DNA from: Desulfovibrio psychrotolerans
GTDB lineage: Bacteria > Desulfobacterota > Desulfovibrionia > Desulfovibrionales > Desulfovibrionaceae
Reading direction: 5' to 3'
DNA: 64,000 bases
Assembly (NCBI RefSeq): GCF_013340305.1
Contig: NZ_BLVP01000001.1
Coordinates: forward strand, 1 to 64,000
Shown in pieces: positions 44,417 to 54,306 of the stretch. Made by a program: the position numbers and the translations under genes. Below the pieces are notes generated by a model that did no database searches, had not been told where the DNA came from, and was given only the letters and a program-made list of their open reading frames with translations. The number at the start of each line of letters is the position of its first letter. Within the stretch, counting starts at the first letter, position 1.

Positions 44417-45865
44417 CTAGGCCGGGTCGATGAGGATCATCGCGCGGGCGGCCTTGGTTTCGTCCAGCCGGCGCACGGGGGTCTTTACCGGTGCCTGCTG
44501 CAGTTCCACGGGATCGCGCTTGGCGGTTTCCAGAATCTCTATGAGGTCGTCTACAAAGGCATCCAGCGTTTCCTTGCTCTCTGTTTCCGTGGGCTCATAC
44601 ATCATGCATTCCTTGACGATGAGCGGGAAATAGATGGTGGGCGCATGGTAGCCCTTATCCAGCAGCGCTTTGGCGATATCCAGCGCGCGTACGCCGCAGG
44701 CGGCCTGTTGGTCGCAGGCGGAGGCCACGAATTCGTGCATGCAGATGCGGTTGTAGGGAATGTGCATGTGCTCTTCCAGCCGTTTGCGCAGGTAGTTTGC
44801 ATTGAGCACCGCATATTCGGACACGCGCCGCAAGCCTTCGCCGCCGAGACGCAGGATGTAGGCGTATGCCTTGAGCACCACGCCGAAGTTACCGTAGAAG
44901 GGGGCCATGAAGCCGATGGACTTGGGGTAGTCGTAGTTCAGGTAGAAGCGACCGTCGCGCAGCTTGTCTACGCGGGAGATGGGCAGGTAGGGTTCCAGAC
45001 GTTCGGACACGCCCACGGGACCGGCACCGGGACCGCCGCCGCCGTGCGGGGTGGCGAAGGTTTTGTGCAGGTTGAGGTGCACCACATCGAAGCCCACATC
45101 GCCCACGCGCATTTTGCCCATGATGGCGTTGAGGTTGGCACCGTCATAATAGAGCAGGGCATCTACCTTGCGCAGCTTTTCCACGATTTGTGGCAGGTGC
45201 TTTTCGAACAGGCCGAGCGTGTTGGGGCAGGTCATCATCAGCGCGGCTACTTCGTCATCGAGCACGGCTTCCAGCGCGGCGGGGTCCAGCATGCCGTCTT
45301 TGGAGTCGATATTCACGACTTCGTACCCGGCAAGGGCCGCGGAGGCGGGGTTGGTGCCGTGGGCGGAGTCCGGGCAGATGACCTTGGTCTTCTTGTTGCC
45401 CTTGTCCTTGTGATAGGCCGCGATGAGCATGGCACCCGTAAGTTCGCCGTGCGCCCCGGCCATGGGGTGTAGCGTGAAGGCGTGCATGCCTGTGATTTCG
45501 CACAGCAGGCGTTCGGCTTCGTACATGACCTCAAGCGCGCCCTGCGTGTACAGACCGGCACTTTTTATCTGCGGAAGCAGAGGATGCAGCGAGGCGAAAC
45601 CCGGCAGCGCGGCCACATGCTCCGTGAATTTGGGGTTGTATTTCATGGTGCAGGAGCCGAGCGGGTAGAAGTTTGAATCTACGCCGTAGTTCAGGCGGCT
45701 GAGGCGCGAAAAATGGCGCACCACATCCAGCTCGCTCATTTCCGGCAGGGCGGGTTTGCGGGCGCGGAGCAGGTTTTTGGGGATAAAGCTTTCCGCACGC
45801 TCTTCCGGCATGGGCGGCAGGCAGGCGGAGCGTCCGGGAACGGATTGCGCGAAGACGGTCTTCAT
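44417..45865 (-). CDS. gcvPB: Glycine dehydrogenase (P-protein) subunit 2
   Basis: 482 residues. It carries the PLP lysine in VVHLNLHKTFATPHGGGGPG and typical motifs (GSCTMKYNPK, PLLPQIKSAGLYTQGALEVMYE, ICPDSAHGTNPASAALAGYEVV). With GcvPA it decarboxylates glycine and loads the aminomethyl group on lipoyl-GcvH. The start ATG shares its A with the gcvPA stop (TAATG), and GGAGG precedes it. Confidence 0.97.
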   Translation of the reverse strand: MKTVFAQSVPGRSACLPPMPEERAESFIPKNLLRARKPALPEMSELDVVRHFSRLSRLNYGVDSNFYPLGSCTMKYNPKFTEHVAALPGFASLHPLLPQIKSAGLYTQGALEVMYEAERLLCEITGMHAFTLHPMAGAHGELTGAMLIAAYHKDKGNKKTKVICPDSAHGTNPASAALAGYEVVNIDSKDGMLDPAALEAVLDDEVAALMMTCPNTLGLFEKHLPQIVEKLRKVDALLYYDGANLNAIMGKMRVGDVGFDVVHLNLHKTFATPHGGGGPGAGPVGVSERLEPYLPISRVDKLRDGRFYLNYDYPKSIGFMAPFYGNFGVVLKAYAYILRLGGEGLRRVSEYAVLNANYLRKRLEEHMHIPYNRICMHEFVASACDQQAACGVRALDIAKALLDKGYHAPTIYFPLIVKECMMYEPTETESKETLDAFVDDLIEILETAKRDPVELQQAPVKTPVRRLDETKAARAMILIDPA

Positions 45866-47196
45866 TACAGTATTCCTCCCAGCATTTCGGCCAGAATGCC
45901 GACCTGTTCAAAGGTGTGCTTCTCTGTGCAGGCCATGAGCAGGACGTTGTCCATGTCTTTGTAGTACCTGCCGAGGGGGAAGCCTGCCACGTAACCGCGC
46001 TCCACAAGCTTGTCCACGGCCTCAAAGGCGCTGATGGGCAGGCGCACGGCCACCTCGTTGCCGAAGGGGGCGTCGTTCAGGAGCGAGACGCCGGGAATGG
46101 CAGTGAGGCGGTCTGCAAGGTAGTGGGCGCGCTCCATGGAGAGTTCCGCCGTGCGGATGAGGCCTTCCGGCCCGAGCAGGCACAGGTGCATGAGGGCGCG
46201 CAGGGCGCACAGGGCCTGGTTTGAGCAGATGTTGGACGTGGCCTTGGCGCGGCGTATGTGCTGCTCGCGGGCCTGCAGGGTGAGCACGTAGCCTTCCTTG
46301 CCGTCCACGTCTTCCGTGCGGCCCACGATGCGGCCCGGCATCTGGCGGATGAGCTTTTCCGTGCAGGCCATCATGCCGAGGTAAGGACCGCCGAAGGACA
46401 GCGGCTGACCGAGGCTCTGGCCTTCTGCCACGGCGATGTCGGCTCCCATTTCTCCGGGGGTTTTGAGCACCGACTGCATGACCGGGTAGACGGAAACGAT
46501 GCCCAGCGCCTTTTTGGCATGGGCATGGGCGAAGAGGTCTGTAAAGTCGCTCATGTTGCCGAAGAAGTTGGGGTTTTGCACCACAACGGCGGCGCAGTCT
46601 TCGTCTATGGCGGATTTGAGGGCCTCTATGTCTGTCATGCCGTCCACATGGGGGACGGTGACAAAGGCGAGGTTGAGGTTGGACGTATAGGAGGCGAGCA
46701 TGGTGCGGTAGATGGGGCTTACCGCTTCACAGATGACGAGCTTGCTGCGCTTGGTGGCGCGAACGGCCATCATCATGGCTTCGAATATGGCGGAGCCGCC
46801 GTCGTATACCGAGGCGTTGGAGGCATCCATGTCTGTGAGGCGGCATACCGCCGTCTGAAATTCGAAAATCGCCTGCAAGGTGCCTTGGGAGGATTCCGGC
46901 TGGTAGGGCGTGTAGGCTGTGTAAAATTCGCCGCGCGAGATGAGGCCTTCTATGGCTTTGGGGATGTGGTGGTCATAAAACCCGGCACCGAGAAAGCTGA
47001 CGAGGTCTGTGCGGTTTTTGGCGGCGAGGGATTCCAGATGGGAGCAGACTTCCATTTCGCTGACGCCTTCCGGCAGGTCGAAACTTTTGGGGCGCATGGC
47101 GGCGGGGATGTCTGCGAACAGGTCTTCCATGGTTCTGACGCCGATGACGTCGAGCATGGTTTTGAGGTCATCCGGTGTGTGCGGAACGAAAGGCAT
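45865..47196 (-). CDS. gcvPA: Glycine dehydrogenase (P-protein) subunit 1
   Basis: 443 residues. N-terminal MPFVPHTPDDLKTMLDVIGVRTMEDLF and YTAYTPYQPESSQGTLQAIFEFQT are hallmarks of the split P-protein alpha chain, which lacks the PLP lysine. ATG 47196 has AGGAGG just upstream; the frame is open to 47439 but without a ribosome site. Cotranslated with gcvPB. Confidence 0.97.
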   Translation of the reverse strand: MPFVPHTPDDLKTMLDVIGVRTMEDLFADIPAAMRPKSFDLPEGVSEMEVCSHLESLAAKNRTDLVSFLGAGFYDHHIPKAIEGLISRGEFYTAYTPYQPESSQGTLQAIFEFQTAVCRLTDMDASNASVYDGGSAIFEAMMMAVRATKRSKLVICEAVSPIYRTMLASYTSNLNLAFVTVPHVDGMTDIEALKSAIDEDCAAVVVQNPNFFGNMSDFTDLFAHAHAKKALGIVSVYPVMQSVLKTPGEMGADIAVAEGQSLGQPLSFGGPYLGMMACTEKLIRQMPGRIVGRTEDVDGKEGYVLTLQAREQHIRRAKATSNICSNQALCALRALMHLCLLGPEGLIRTAELSMERAHYLADRLTAIPGVSLLNDAPFGNEVAVRLPISAFEAVDKLVERGYVAGFPLGRYYKDMDNVLLMACTEKHTFEQVGILAEMLGGIL

Positions 47197-47513
47197 ATGG
47201 CCTCCTGTGGCCTGCAAGAGCACCTGACGGCGCCGGCAGGGTTGAGGAACGATGGGCGCATCCGGCGGTGAGCCGGGTGACAAGAACACGCGATACGCAT
47301 GACGCCATGCCGTGCTGTCCACGGACGGCACGGCACAACGGTCAGGGCGATGGCGAAATGTCGTGCAACAGCCGTTTACAAAGGCAATGTGCACAGGTTT
47401 TGCGGGAGATGTACGGATAGGGCGTATGGCAACATACACCGTATTTCAGCACATTCTCTGCACCCGGCATTGTACCTTTTTACGCGGCTTGCTGAAACGA
47501 CTTTTTCAGCCTG
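47197..47513 (-). other. Intergenic region between gcvH and gcvPA
   Basis: 317 bases. It has a 7-bp stem GCTGAAA/TTTCAGC just after gcvH without a T-run, and a GCCGTGC/GCACGGC hairpin near 47310-47335. I looked for a glycine-riboswitch layout and saw none. No gene supported. Confidence 0.4.
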
Positions 47514-47897
47514 TTAATGTTCCTCGCTGGCGGCGAGTTCTGCGTATTCCGTGGCGGAGAGCAGGTTGCCGGGTTCGGAGGAAATGCGCACCTTGATGAG
47601 CCAGCCTTCTTCGTAGGGAGATTCGTTTACTTTTTCGGGGGAGTCTTCCAGCGCGGAGTTTACGGCGATGACCTCGCCGCTGACGGGAGCGTAAAGCTCG
47701 CTGGCGGCTTTGACGGATTCAATGGACCCCATTTCGGCACCGGCGGCTACGGTATCGCCCACGCCGGGGAGTTCCACGAAGGTGATGTCGCCCAGCAGTT
47801 CCTGTGCGAAGTCGGTGATGCCGACGACGGCTATGTCTCCATCGATGTCGGCCCATTCGTGGGTTTTGTTGTACAAAAGATTGTCAGGGGTTTTCAT
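47514..47897 (-). CDS. gcvH: Glycine cleavage system H protein
   Basis: 127 residues. The lipoyl lysine is in the motif [17 protein letters not shown], and the fold markers [33 protein letters not shown] are complete. It shuttles the aminomethyl group between P-, T- and L-proteins. ATG 47897 follows AGGAGG at 9 bases; the frame upstream to 47981 is not coding-like. The T-protein gene is not adjacent. Confidence 0.97.
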   Translation of the reverse strand: MKTPDNLLYNKTHEWADIDGDIAVVGITDFAQELLGDITFVELPGVGDTVAAGAEMGSIESVKAASELYAPVSGEVIAVNSALEDSPEKVNESPYEEGWLIKVRISSEPGNLLSATEYAELAASEEH

Positions 47898-48061
47898 GAG
47901 GTTACGCCTCCTGCTTGGTGGGTTGGTGTTGTGGTTGTGTGGTTTGGGGCAGCCTGTGGCTGCCGTTGCTGTTGCATACATTTGCTCACCGGGATGAGCA
48001 AGGGTGTATGTGCGTTTTCAGCAAAAAAAGAGGGAAAATATGCCAGAAGCAGCACCGTGAC

Positions 48062-48101
48062 CAAAAAAAGACGGCCAGCACACACATAGGTGGGGCTGGC
48101 C
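48062..48101 (-). terminator. Terminator after the response regulator gene
   Basis: On the minus strand GGCCAGC (from 48095-48101) pairs with GCTGGCC (48073-48079), followed by GTC and seven T. Confidence 0.87.
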
Positions 48102-48122
48102 GGGGAATACTGTTTTCACAGG

Positions 48123-48536
48123 CTACTCGGCGGATTTTTCCAAGGTGACACCCATCGACTGGATTTCGTCCAGCAGCGTCTGCTTTCGGATGGGTTTAAC
48201 CATGTAGCTTATGGCGTGCCCGAGGAAGAATGCGTCGTGCACTTCCTTGGAGTCGTCAAGGCCGGAAATCATGATGACCTTGGCGGCTTTTTCCGCAGGG
48301 ACGCCCACTTCCTTTTCTATTTCACGGATCTCGCGCAGGGTGTCCTGCCCGTCCATGTTGGGCATCATGATGTCCAGCGTGATGACATCGTACGGTTCGC
48401 CATCCTTGAGGGCGGTGCGGAACGCCTCTACGCCTTCCTCACCGTCTGCTGCCACATCAACATACCCATACGGGTGCAATATCTTCTGCACGAGTCTGCG
48501 GCTGTCAAAGTCATCATCCACGATCAGAAACTTCAT
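48123..48536 (-). CDS. Single-domain response regulator
   Basis: 137 residues, only a receiver domain: acidic VDDDFDSR, phosphoacceptor Asp in VITLDIMMPNMDG, Thr/Ser switch MISGLDD and Lys in MVKPIRKQ. No output domain, so it acts through protein contacts (CheY-like or phosphorelay member). ATG 48536 has GGAGGG upstream. It lies 70 bases after pgm and likely shares its transcript. Confidence 0.92.
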   Translation of the reverse strand: MKFLIVDDDFDSRRLVQKILHPYGYVDVAADGEEGVEAFRTALKDGEPYDVITLDIMMPNMDGQDTLREIREIEKEVGVPAEKAAKVIMISGLDDSKEVHDAFFLGHAISYMVKPIRKQTLLDEIQSMGVTLEKSAE

Positions 48537-48606
48537 TCCTACCCTCCAGAATAGTCGGGAACATGCCGGGGAAACAGTACTCCCCGGATTCAGAGGCGTC
48601 AATACG

Positions 48607-50286
48607 CTATCCTTTCGCAAGTCCGGGCACAGGGTTTTCCGCAAGCCTGAACGCATCTGCCACTATGGTTCCGGCCTCTTCCTGCAATTGGCGCAGGTGG
48701 TCCTGCCCGGCAAAACTTTCTGTGTAAATCTTGTAAACGTCTTCCGTACCGGACGGGCGGGCGGCAAACCAGCCTGCTTCCGTAACCACCTTGAGCCCGC
48801 CTATGGCGGCACCGTTTCCCGGTGCGTGGGTGAGCTTGGCGGTTATGGGGTAGCCTGCAAGGTGCTCAGCCCGGACTGCATCGGGCGAAAGGTTTTTGAG
48901 TACCTTTTTTTGGCGGGCATTGGCCGGAGCCTGCAGGCGTTCGTAAATGGGCGTGCCGTGGCGTTCTGTCAGGGCGGCGTAGGACTGGTGGGGGTCCTTG
49001 CCGGTTACGGCGAGCATTTCGCACGCCAGCAGGTTGAGGAGAATGCCGTCTTTATCCGTGGTCCAGACCGTTCCGTCATGGCGCAGGAAACTCGCTCCCG
49101 CGCTTTCCTCCCCGCCGAAGCCGCAGGAGCCGTCCAGCAGTCCGGGCACAAACCATTTGAACCCCACGGGAACCTCGCACACGGGCCTGCCCAGTTCCTT
49201 GCCCACCCGGTCTATCATGGAGCTGGAGACAAGGGTTTTACCTATGGCGGCATCTGCACGCCAGCCCTTGCGGTGCGTGAAGAGGTACTGGATGGCGGCG
49301 GCAAGATAGTGGTTGGGGTTCATCAGCCCTGAGCGGGTGACGATACCGTGGCGGTCTGCATCTGCGTCGTTGCCGAAGGCGATGTCGTATGCATCGCTCA
49401 GGCGGATCATGTTGCGCATGGCCCAGGGAGACGAGCAGTCCATGCGTATCTTCCCGTCCTTGTCCAGCGGCATGAACCGGAAGGTGGGGTCTACTTCCCT
49501 GTTCACAAGTGTGATGTCCAGCCCGTACTGCTCCGCGATGGGTTCCCAGTAGGCAAGGGAGGAGCCGCCCAGCGGGTCTGCCCCTATCCTGATACCTGAG
49601 GAGCGTATGGCCTGCATGTCCAGAACGGAGGCCAGATCGCGCACATACGGGGTGATGTAGTCGTAGTACTGTGTCGTGTCGGCCTTGCGGGCCTTGTGGT
49701 GGGGAATGCGTGCCACATCGTTGTTTCCTGCCTCAAGCAGCGCATTGGCCCGCTGTTCTATCCATGCGGTGGCATCGGTATCGGCAGGACCACCGTGGGG
49801 CGGATTGTACTTGAAGCCGCCATCTTCCGGGGGATTGTGCGACGGCGTTATGACAATGCCGTCTGCCTGCGCGGCGGTATCCTTGCGGGTTTTATTGTAG
49901 CAGAGGATGGCGTGCGAGATAACGGGGGTGGGGACGTAGCCGTCCTTGTGGTCCACGAGTACGGTGACGCCGTTGGCGGCGAGCACTTCCAGCGCCGTGC
50001 AGTGGGCGGGTTCCGACAGGGCGTGGGTATCCTTACCCATGAAAAGCGGGCCGCGTATGCCGCATTTGCGGCGGTAATCGCATGCCGCCTGTGTTACGGC
50101 GAGGATGTGCGCTTCGTTAAAGGCGTGGTTAAGCGCGCTGCCGCGATGTCCTGACGTGCCGAAACTTACCCGCTGCGCCGGATCGGTCATGTCCGGCTGC
50201 TCCAGATAATAGGCGGATATAAGCTGCGGAATGTTTATCAGAAGCTCGGCCGGGCTGAGTTCTCCCGCCAGAGGATGAGCTGCCAT
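48607..50286 (-). CDS. pgm: Phosphoglucomutase (alpha-D-glucose type)
   Basis: 559 residues. Substrate-phosphate Ser in [22 protein letters not shown], metal loop [13 protein letters not shown], sugar-binding GFGGEESAG and phosphate-binding [16 protein letters not shown]. It interconverts glucose-1-P and glucose-6-P and so feeds glycogen and UDP-sugar synthesis, including precursors for polysaccharides such as Pel. ATG 50286 follows AGGATAAC. Confidence 0.96.
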   Translation of the reverse strand: MAAHPLAGELSPAELLINIPQLISAYYLEQPDMTDPAQRVSFGTSGHRGSALNHAFNEAHILAVTQAACDYRRKCGIRGPLFMGKDTHALSEPAHCTALEVLAANGVTVLVDHKDGYVPTPVISHAILCYNKTRKDTAAQADGIVITPSHNPPEDGGFKYNPPHGGPADTDATAWIEQRANALLEAGNNDVARIPHHKARKADTTQYYDYITPYVRDLASVLDMQAIRSSGIRIGADPLGGSSLAYWEPIAEQYGLDITLVNREVDPTFRFMPLDKDGKIRMDCSSPWAMRNMIRLSDAYDIAFGNDADADRHGIVTRSGLMNPNHYLAAAIQYLFTHRKGWRADAAIGKTLVSSSMIDRVGKELGRPVCEVPVGFKWFVPGLLDGSCGFGGEESAGASFLRHDGTVWTTDKDGILLNLLACEMLAVTGKDPHQSYAALTERHGTPIYERLQAPANARQKKVLKNLSPDAVRAEHLAGYPITAKLTHAPGNGAAIGGLKVVTEAGWFAARPSGTEDVYKIYTESFAGQDHLRQLQEEAGTIVADAFRLAENPVPGLAKG

Positions 50287-50421
50287 GCGTTATCCTGTTC
50301 TACGGTGAAGATGTTGAACGACATTGGAACGGGTTATACCCGTATGGGAAAGACATCTCAAGGGAAATTGCTAAGTTATAACAGGGGTACGCCAAATGGA
50401 CGGGGTGCGGGGGAAAGCCGG

Positions 50422-53400
50422 TTAGTCCGGGAGGAGGGCGTGTATGTTTGCAAGGTAGCCGGAAGTTTCCTGCACGGTTTGTTCCACGCCGGTTTTGAGT
50501 GCTGCCAGCAGGCGCGGCAGGTCTTCCGGGGCATCGTGGCTTTCTATCTGGTCTGCAATTTTTGCCAGCGGCTCAGCTCCGAGGGTACGCAGCGAGGATT
50601 TGAGGGAGTGGGCCATACGGCTGATATCTGCAAAATTGCCGCCTGCCAGTGCGTCTTCCATCTCCTGTATGGCCTGAGGGGCCGCTTGTGAATAGACGGC
50701 AAGCAGGGTGGAAATAACCTGCTTTTTTCCGGCAAGTTGTTTGCAGATGAGGGGAAAATCACTCAGTGTATCGTCTGCGGTAACGGAAGAGGGGAATCGC
50801 TGTCCGGCTGCGGGAAGGGAGGTATGTATCTTGTCCGGAAACAGGCCGGAGAGAGTGGCGCGCAGTTCTTCCAGTGTGACCGGTTTGGGCAGGCAGGCAT
50901 TGACTCCTGCTGCTTCATACCGGACGTGGTTTTCCGGCTCTATGTGCGCTGATAAAGCTATGATGATGGCTTGCTGCGCAATGCCGGACCGGGTGCCGGA
51001 ACGGATGATGCGCGTGGCCTCCATGCCGTCCAGCACGGGCATCTGAATGTCCATGAGCACGGCATCATACCGGTTATGTTCCATGAAGTGCAGCACCTCG
51101 TCCCCGTCCTGGGCGACAGTGACGTTGTGGCCGTCGATTTCCAGCATCTGGGTTATGACCATCTGGTTGAAGGTATTGTCTTCCGCCACGAGGAGGTTCA
51201 GGCCGGAAACGATCGGGCCGGAAATGATCGGGCCGGAGACGCTCGGACGAGAAAAGCTCGGGCCGGAGACGCTCGGATCATAAATGCTGGGACCGGTAAT
51301 GACCTGACCGGAAATGACAGGGCCGGGGGCAGACAGGGGGAGGTATTCATGGTCGGCCCCGACATGGCCGGATTTTGCGGCAGCGCCCTCTGCACCGACA
51401 GAGCTGTCCGTACAACGGGGAAGCACGTTCCCTGCGGGGGGGCGGAGACTGGCGGGCGGGGCATCCGCTATGAACAGCGGTATATCCACCTGGAATACGG
51501 AGCCTTTTCCTAGTGTGCTGTCCACCTCAATGGTGCCGCCCATTTTCTCCACGAGATGGCGGGATATGGCCAGCCCCAATCCTGCGCCGCCGTACCTTCT
51601 GGTGACGGAGCCGTCCGCCTGTGCAAAGCTTTGGAAGATGGTGTCCAGTTTGTCTCCGGGGATTCCTATGCCCGTATCCGTGACGGTGAAGCGCAGCCAC
51701 ATGCGGTCATCCAGCATGTTTTTGAGGAACGCCGCGCCTGTGATTGCCTGCGATGCAGAACAGCGCAGGGAGACGGACCCGGAATCCGTGAACTTGATGG
51801 AATTGCCCACAAGGTTGATGAGCACCTGCCTGATGCGGGCGGCATCTCCCACGAAATACTCAGGCAATGACGGGTCGGCGGACGTGGTAAGGGATATCTG
51901 TTTGTGCCCGGCCTGCACCTGCATGAGTGAGTGGACGTTATCCAGCAGGTCTGCGAGGTCGAACGGATAGGGATCCAGCGAGAAGTTGCCTGATTCCATG
52001 CGGGCAAAGTCCAGCAGCTCGTTCATCAGCTTGAGCAGCATGGTGGCAGCATCGCGGAGCACGGTAAGGTTCTTTTTTCTGAGCGGGTCCGTTTCCGTAC
52101 GCAGGGTGAGATCGGCCATGCCGACGATGGCGTTCATGGGGGTGCGTATCTCATGGCTGATGTTTGCCAGAAACTCGCTTTTGGCCCGGCTTGCCTCTTC
52201 TGCCGCCTCTTTGGCTGCGATGAGTTGCTGCTCCGCAAGCCTGCTGGGGGTAATGTCGCGCACGAAGCCTTCCAGCCCGGGTTTGCCGGCATGGGTGCGG
52301 ATGCGGCGGGCGTTTTCTACCACCCATATGTGCCTGCCAGTTTTTGTCACTGCCTGTGTGACGAAGTTCTGCACGATGCCGTCCTGCCTCATGTGCTCGA
52401 TGAAGGTGTCGCGTGTGTCGGGAGAGGCATAGAACATCTGCATTCTGTTGTTCAGGGCCTGACACATTTCATCGGCACTGTTGTATTCGAACATGGCAAC
52501 CATGGCCGGGTTGAGGCTGGTGAATTCTCCGTCCTCGGTGCTCTGATAGATACCGTCCGGCGCATTTTCCACAATGGCACGGTAGTTTTCCTCTGCTTTT
52601 GCGAGGGCGGCCAGAGTGTTCTGCTGGTCGGTGATATCCTCAAAACTCCCCACGGCGCCGATGACGTTACCTGCCGTATCCAGCAGCGGTTCCGTATTCT
52701 TGATGACCGTGCGTTTTTGCCCGGTACGGGTGCGTATGCTGCACTGTAGACCCCGGCTGGACAGAGGGGTGTTGTGCAGTATGGGGCAATGGGACGCGCA
52801 GGGGGTGGACATCATGAACGAACAGTTTTCTCCAATGGCCATGGCTGCCGGATACCCAGTTATTTCCTCCGCCCTGTCATTCCATGCGGTAATAATGCGT
52901 TGTTCGTTCACGGTGAACACGGCACTGGGAACCACCCTGTTGAGCTGCTCGGCCTGTCTGCGTGAAAGGACGGCGATACGTTCTGCCTTTTTGCGTTCCT
53001 CAATCTCTTCCTGCAGCAGCCTGTTCTGGCGGCTGATGAGATTGCGGTGCAGTCCCGCTTCATCAAGGCGGGCACGCAGGGTGGCGTTGCGCAGTTCCAT
53101 GCGGGCGGCAACAACCGAGGTTATGAGGGTGACAGCGGCAATGAGCGAGAGGATGAGCAGGTTTTTTTCCGGCAGCATGCCTTCTTTTTCATGTAAGGAG
53201 GGGTACAGCGCGATGATGTCGAAATTCGTTCCGCCGACTCTGTTGCGGATGGCGTGCGCTTCTATACGAGTACCCGAACCGTCATGCAGGGAGACAGTTT
53301 CGAGGACCCCTGAGCGTATTCTGTGATGATCGGGCAGCGAGATGTTGTTCAGTGCGTCTGGCTTCATAAGCGGCCCGGAATGGGTTTTTCCGTGCACAAG

Positions 53401-54306
53401 GAAGGAAACGTGGTTTTTCTCCGCTGTTACGAGAGACAGATAGGCGGACAGCGCGGCATGGGGAATTGTGGCAATGATATGGCCGAGGGTACGGTTTTCA
53501 TACAGGTAGGGCATGATTATGGCCACGCTCCCCTGATTCCAGTCGGCCAGATGCAATGTGGGTGATGTGGTGTCGTGGTAGGCAAGCGTGGAGATGGGGC
53601 GGTCCTGTGTTGTGACGAGGATGGCTTCTCTGGCGATGGCCTGCAGCGTCATTTCTCCGTTAGCGTCCACGTAGGTTATCTGATCGTATGCGGGGACGCC
53701 GTTCAGACTGTGACCGTTGACGAAGCGTTCCAGCTGCGCCTGAATCTGCGTGATGCTTGCCCCCAGCCCGTATTTCATGGACATGCCGAGTCCCTTGTTT
53801 TGGTAATACGAGGCGAACAGCGGTGACTGGGCGAGTCCGTTCAGGGCGTGGAGGTGCTCCTGAAAGAAGTGGGCAAAGGCGCGTGCTTCTCTGTCTGCCT
53901 CGGAAATCACGCGTGCATGCTGGGCTTTCTGCAAGGTTTCTTTGGATTCATGCAGCAGGGCGATGAGCAGAAAGAGAAACAGTCCCATGAGGAAAACAGC
54001 ACAGTAGAGGGCCACGCGGGGCCAGCCTGCGGGGCGACCAGAATTTGTGGCAGGTGGGGGGGGCGTGGATTGTGTGGATAGCGGGGACAGCGCAGATGGC
54101 GCAGTGGGGACGGAGGCCTGAGCGTAAGGCATTTCCCCAAGCGTCTCCTGCTCGCCCTGCTTACCCAGATCCCCCCGATCACCCAGACCACCCCGGTCAC
54201 CCCGATCACCCCGATCACTCAGATCACGAGGTTCGGGTGATGCGTTTGATTCGTGTGGTTCGTGCGCAACGCGAAGCCCACGAGGTTCGCTAGGGGAGCT
54301 GGTCAT
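50422..54306 (-). CDS. Membrane hybrid histidine kinase with receiver and Hpt domains
   Basis: 1294 residues. A ~95-residue low-complexity N-tail contains DRG repeats; TM1 (~97-118), a periplasmic sensor region (~125-380), TM2 (~385-405), a coiled coil, two PAS domains (RVVPSAVFTVNEQRIITAWND; ENAPDGIYQSTEDGEF), HisKA (FLANISHEIRTPMNAI), ATPase (GGAGLGLAISRHL), a repetitive linker, receiver (Asp in [17 protein letters not shown]) and C-terminal Hpt (MAHSLKSSLRTLG). A complete phosphorelay chain in one protein. ATG 54306 overlaps the binding-protein gene by 17 bases, so the two form a pair in which the periplasmic protein may present a ligand. The cognate regulator could be 48123-48536. Confidence 0.92.
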   Translation of the reverse strand: MTSSPSEPRGLRVAHEPHESNASPEPRDLSDRGDRGDRGGLGDRGDLGKQGEQETLGEMPYAQASVPTAPSALSPLSTQSTPPPPATNSGRPAGWPRVALYCAVFLMGLFLFLLIALLHESKETLQKAQHARVISEADREARAFAHFFQEHLHALNGLAQSPLFASYYQNKGLGMSMKYGLGASITQIQAQLERFVNGHSLNGVPAYDQITYVDANGEMTLQAIAREAILVTTQDRPISTLAYHDTTSPTLHLADWNQGSVAIIMPYLYENRTLGHIIATIPHAALSAYLSLVTAEKNHVSFLVHGKTHSGPLMKPDALNNISLPDHHRIRSGVLETVSLHDGSGTRIEAHAIRNRVGGTNFDIIALYPSLHEKEGMLPEKNLLILSLIAAVTLITSVVAARMELRNATLRARLDEAGLHRNLISRQNRLLQEEIEERKKAERIAVLSRRQAEQLNRVVPSAVFTVNEQRIITAWNDRAEEITGYPAAMAIGENCSFMMSTPCASHCPILHNTPLSSRGLQCSIRTRTGQKRTVIKNTEPLLDTAGNVIGAVGSFEDITDQQNTLAALAKAEENYRAIVENAPDGIYQSTEDGEFTSLNPAMVAMFEYNSADEMCQALNNRMQMFYASPDTRDTFIEHMRQDGIVQNFVTQAVTKTGRHIWVVENARRIRTHAGKPGLEGFVRDITPSRLAEQQLIAAKEAAEEASRAKSEFLANISHEIRTPMNAIVGMADLTLRTETDPLRKKNLTVLRDAATMLLKLMNELLDFARMESGNFSLDPYPFDLADLLDNVHSLMQVQAGHKQISLTTSADPSLPEYFVGDAARIRQVLINLVGNSIKFTDSGSVSLRCSASQAITGAAFLKNMLDDRMWLRFTVTDTGIGIPGDKLDTIFQSFAQADGSVTRRYGGAGLGLAISRHLVEKMGGTIEVDSTLGKGSVFQVDIPLFIADAPPASLRPPAGNVLPRCTDSSVGAEGAAAKSGHVGADHEYLPLSAPGPVISGQVITGPSIYDPSVSGPSFSRPSVSGPIISGPIVSGLNLLVAEDNTFNQMVITQMLEIDGHNVTVAQDGDEVLHFMEHNRYDAVLMDIQMPVLDGMEATRIIRSGTRSGIAQQAIIIALSAHIEPENHVRYEAAGVNACLPKPVTLEELRATLSGLFPDKIHTSLPAAGQRFPSSVTADDTLSDFPLICKQLAGKKQVISTLLAVYSQAAPQAIQEMEDALAGGNFADISRMAHSLKSSLRTLGAEPLAKIADQIESHDAPEDLPRLLAALKTGVEQTVQETSGYLANIHALLPD
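51195..51320. repeat. 15-bp coding repeats in the kinase linker
   Basis: About seven degenerate 15-bp units (GGCCGGAAATGATCG-like on the plus strand) encode pentapeptides of the form S-G-P-x-x between the ATPase and receiver domains. The number of units is likely variable between strains. Confidence 0.75.
54150..54240. repeat. Short-period repeats in the kinase N-tail
   Basis: CCCGATCAC-like 9-bp units encode the DRG repeats in the first ~50 residues of the hybrid kinase. Confidence 0.7.

Noticed and set aside
44189-45472. 427-codon plus-strand frame inside lpd and gcvPB
   Set aside because: Shadow of two clearly identified enzymes.
47197-47513. Glycine riboswitch upstream of gcvPA
   Set aside because: I saw none of the paired-aptamer conserved bases on the minus strand, only simple hairpins.
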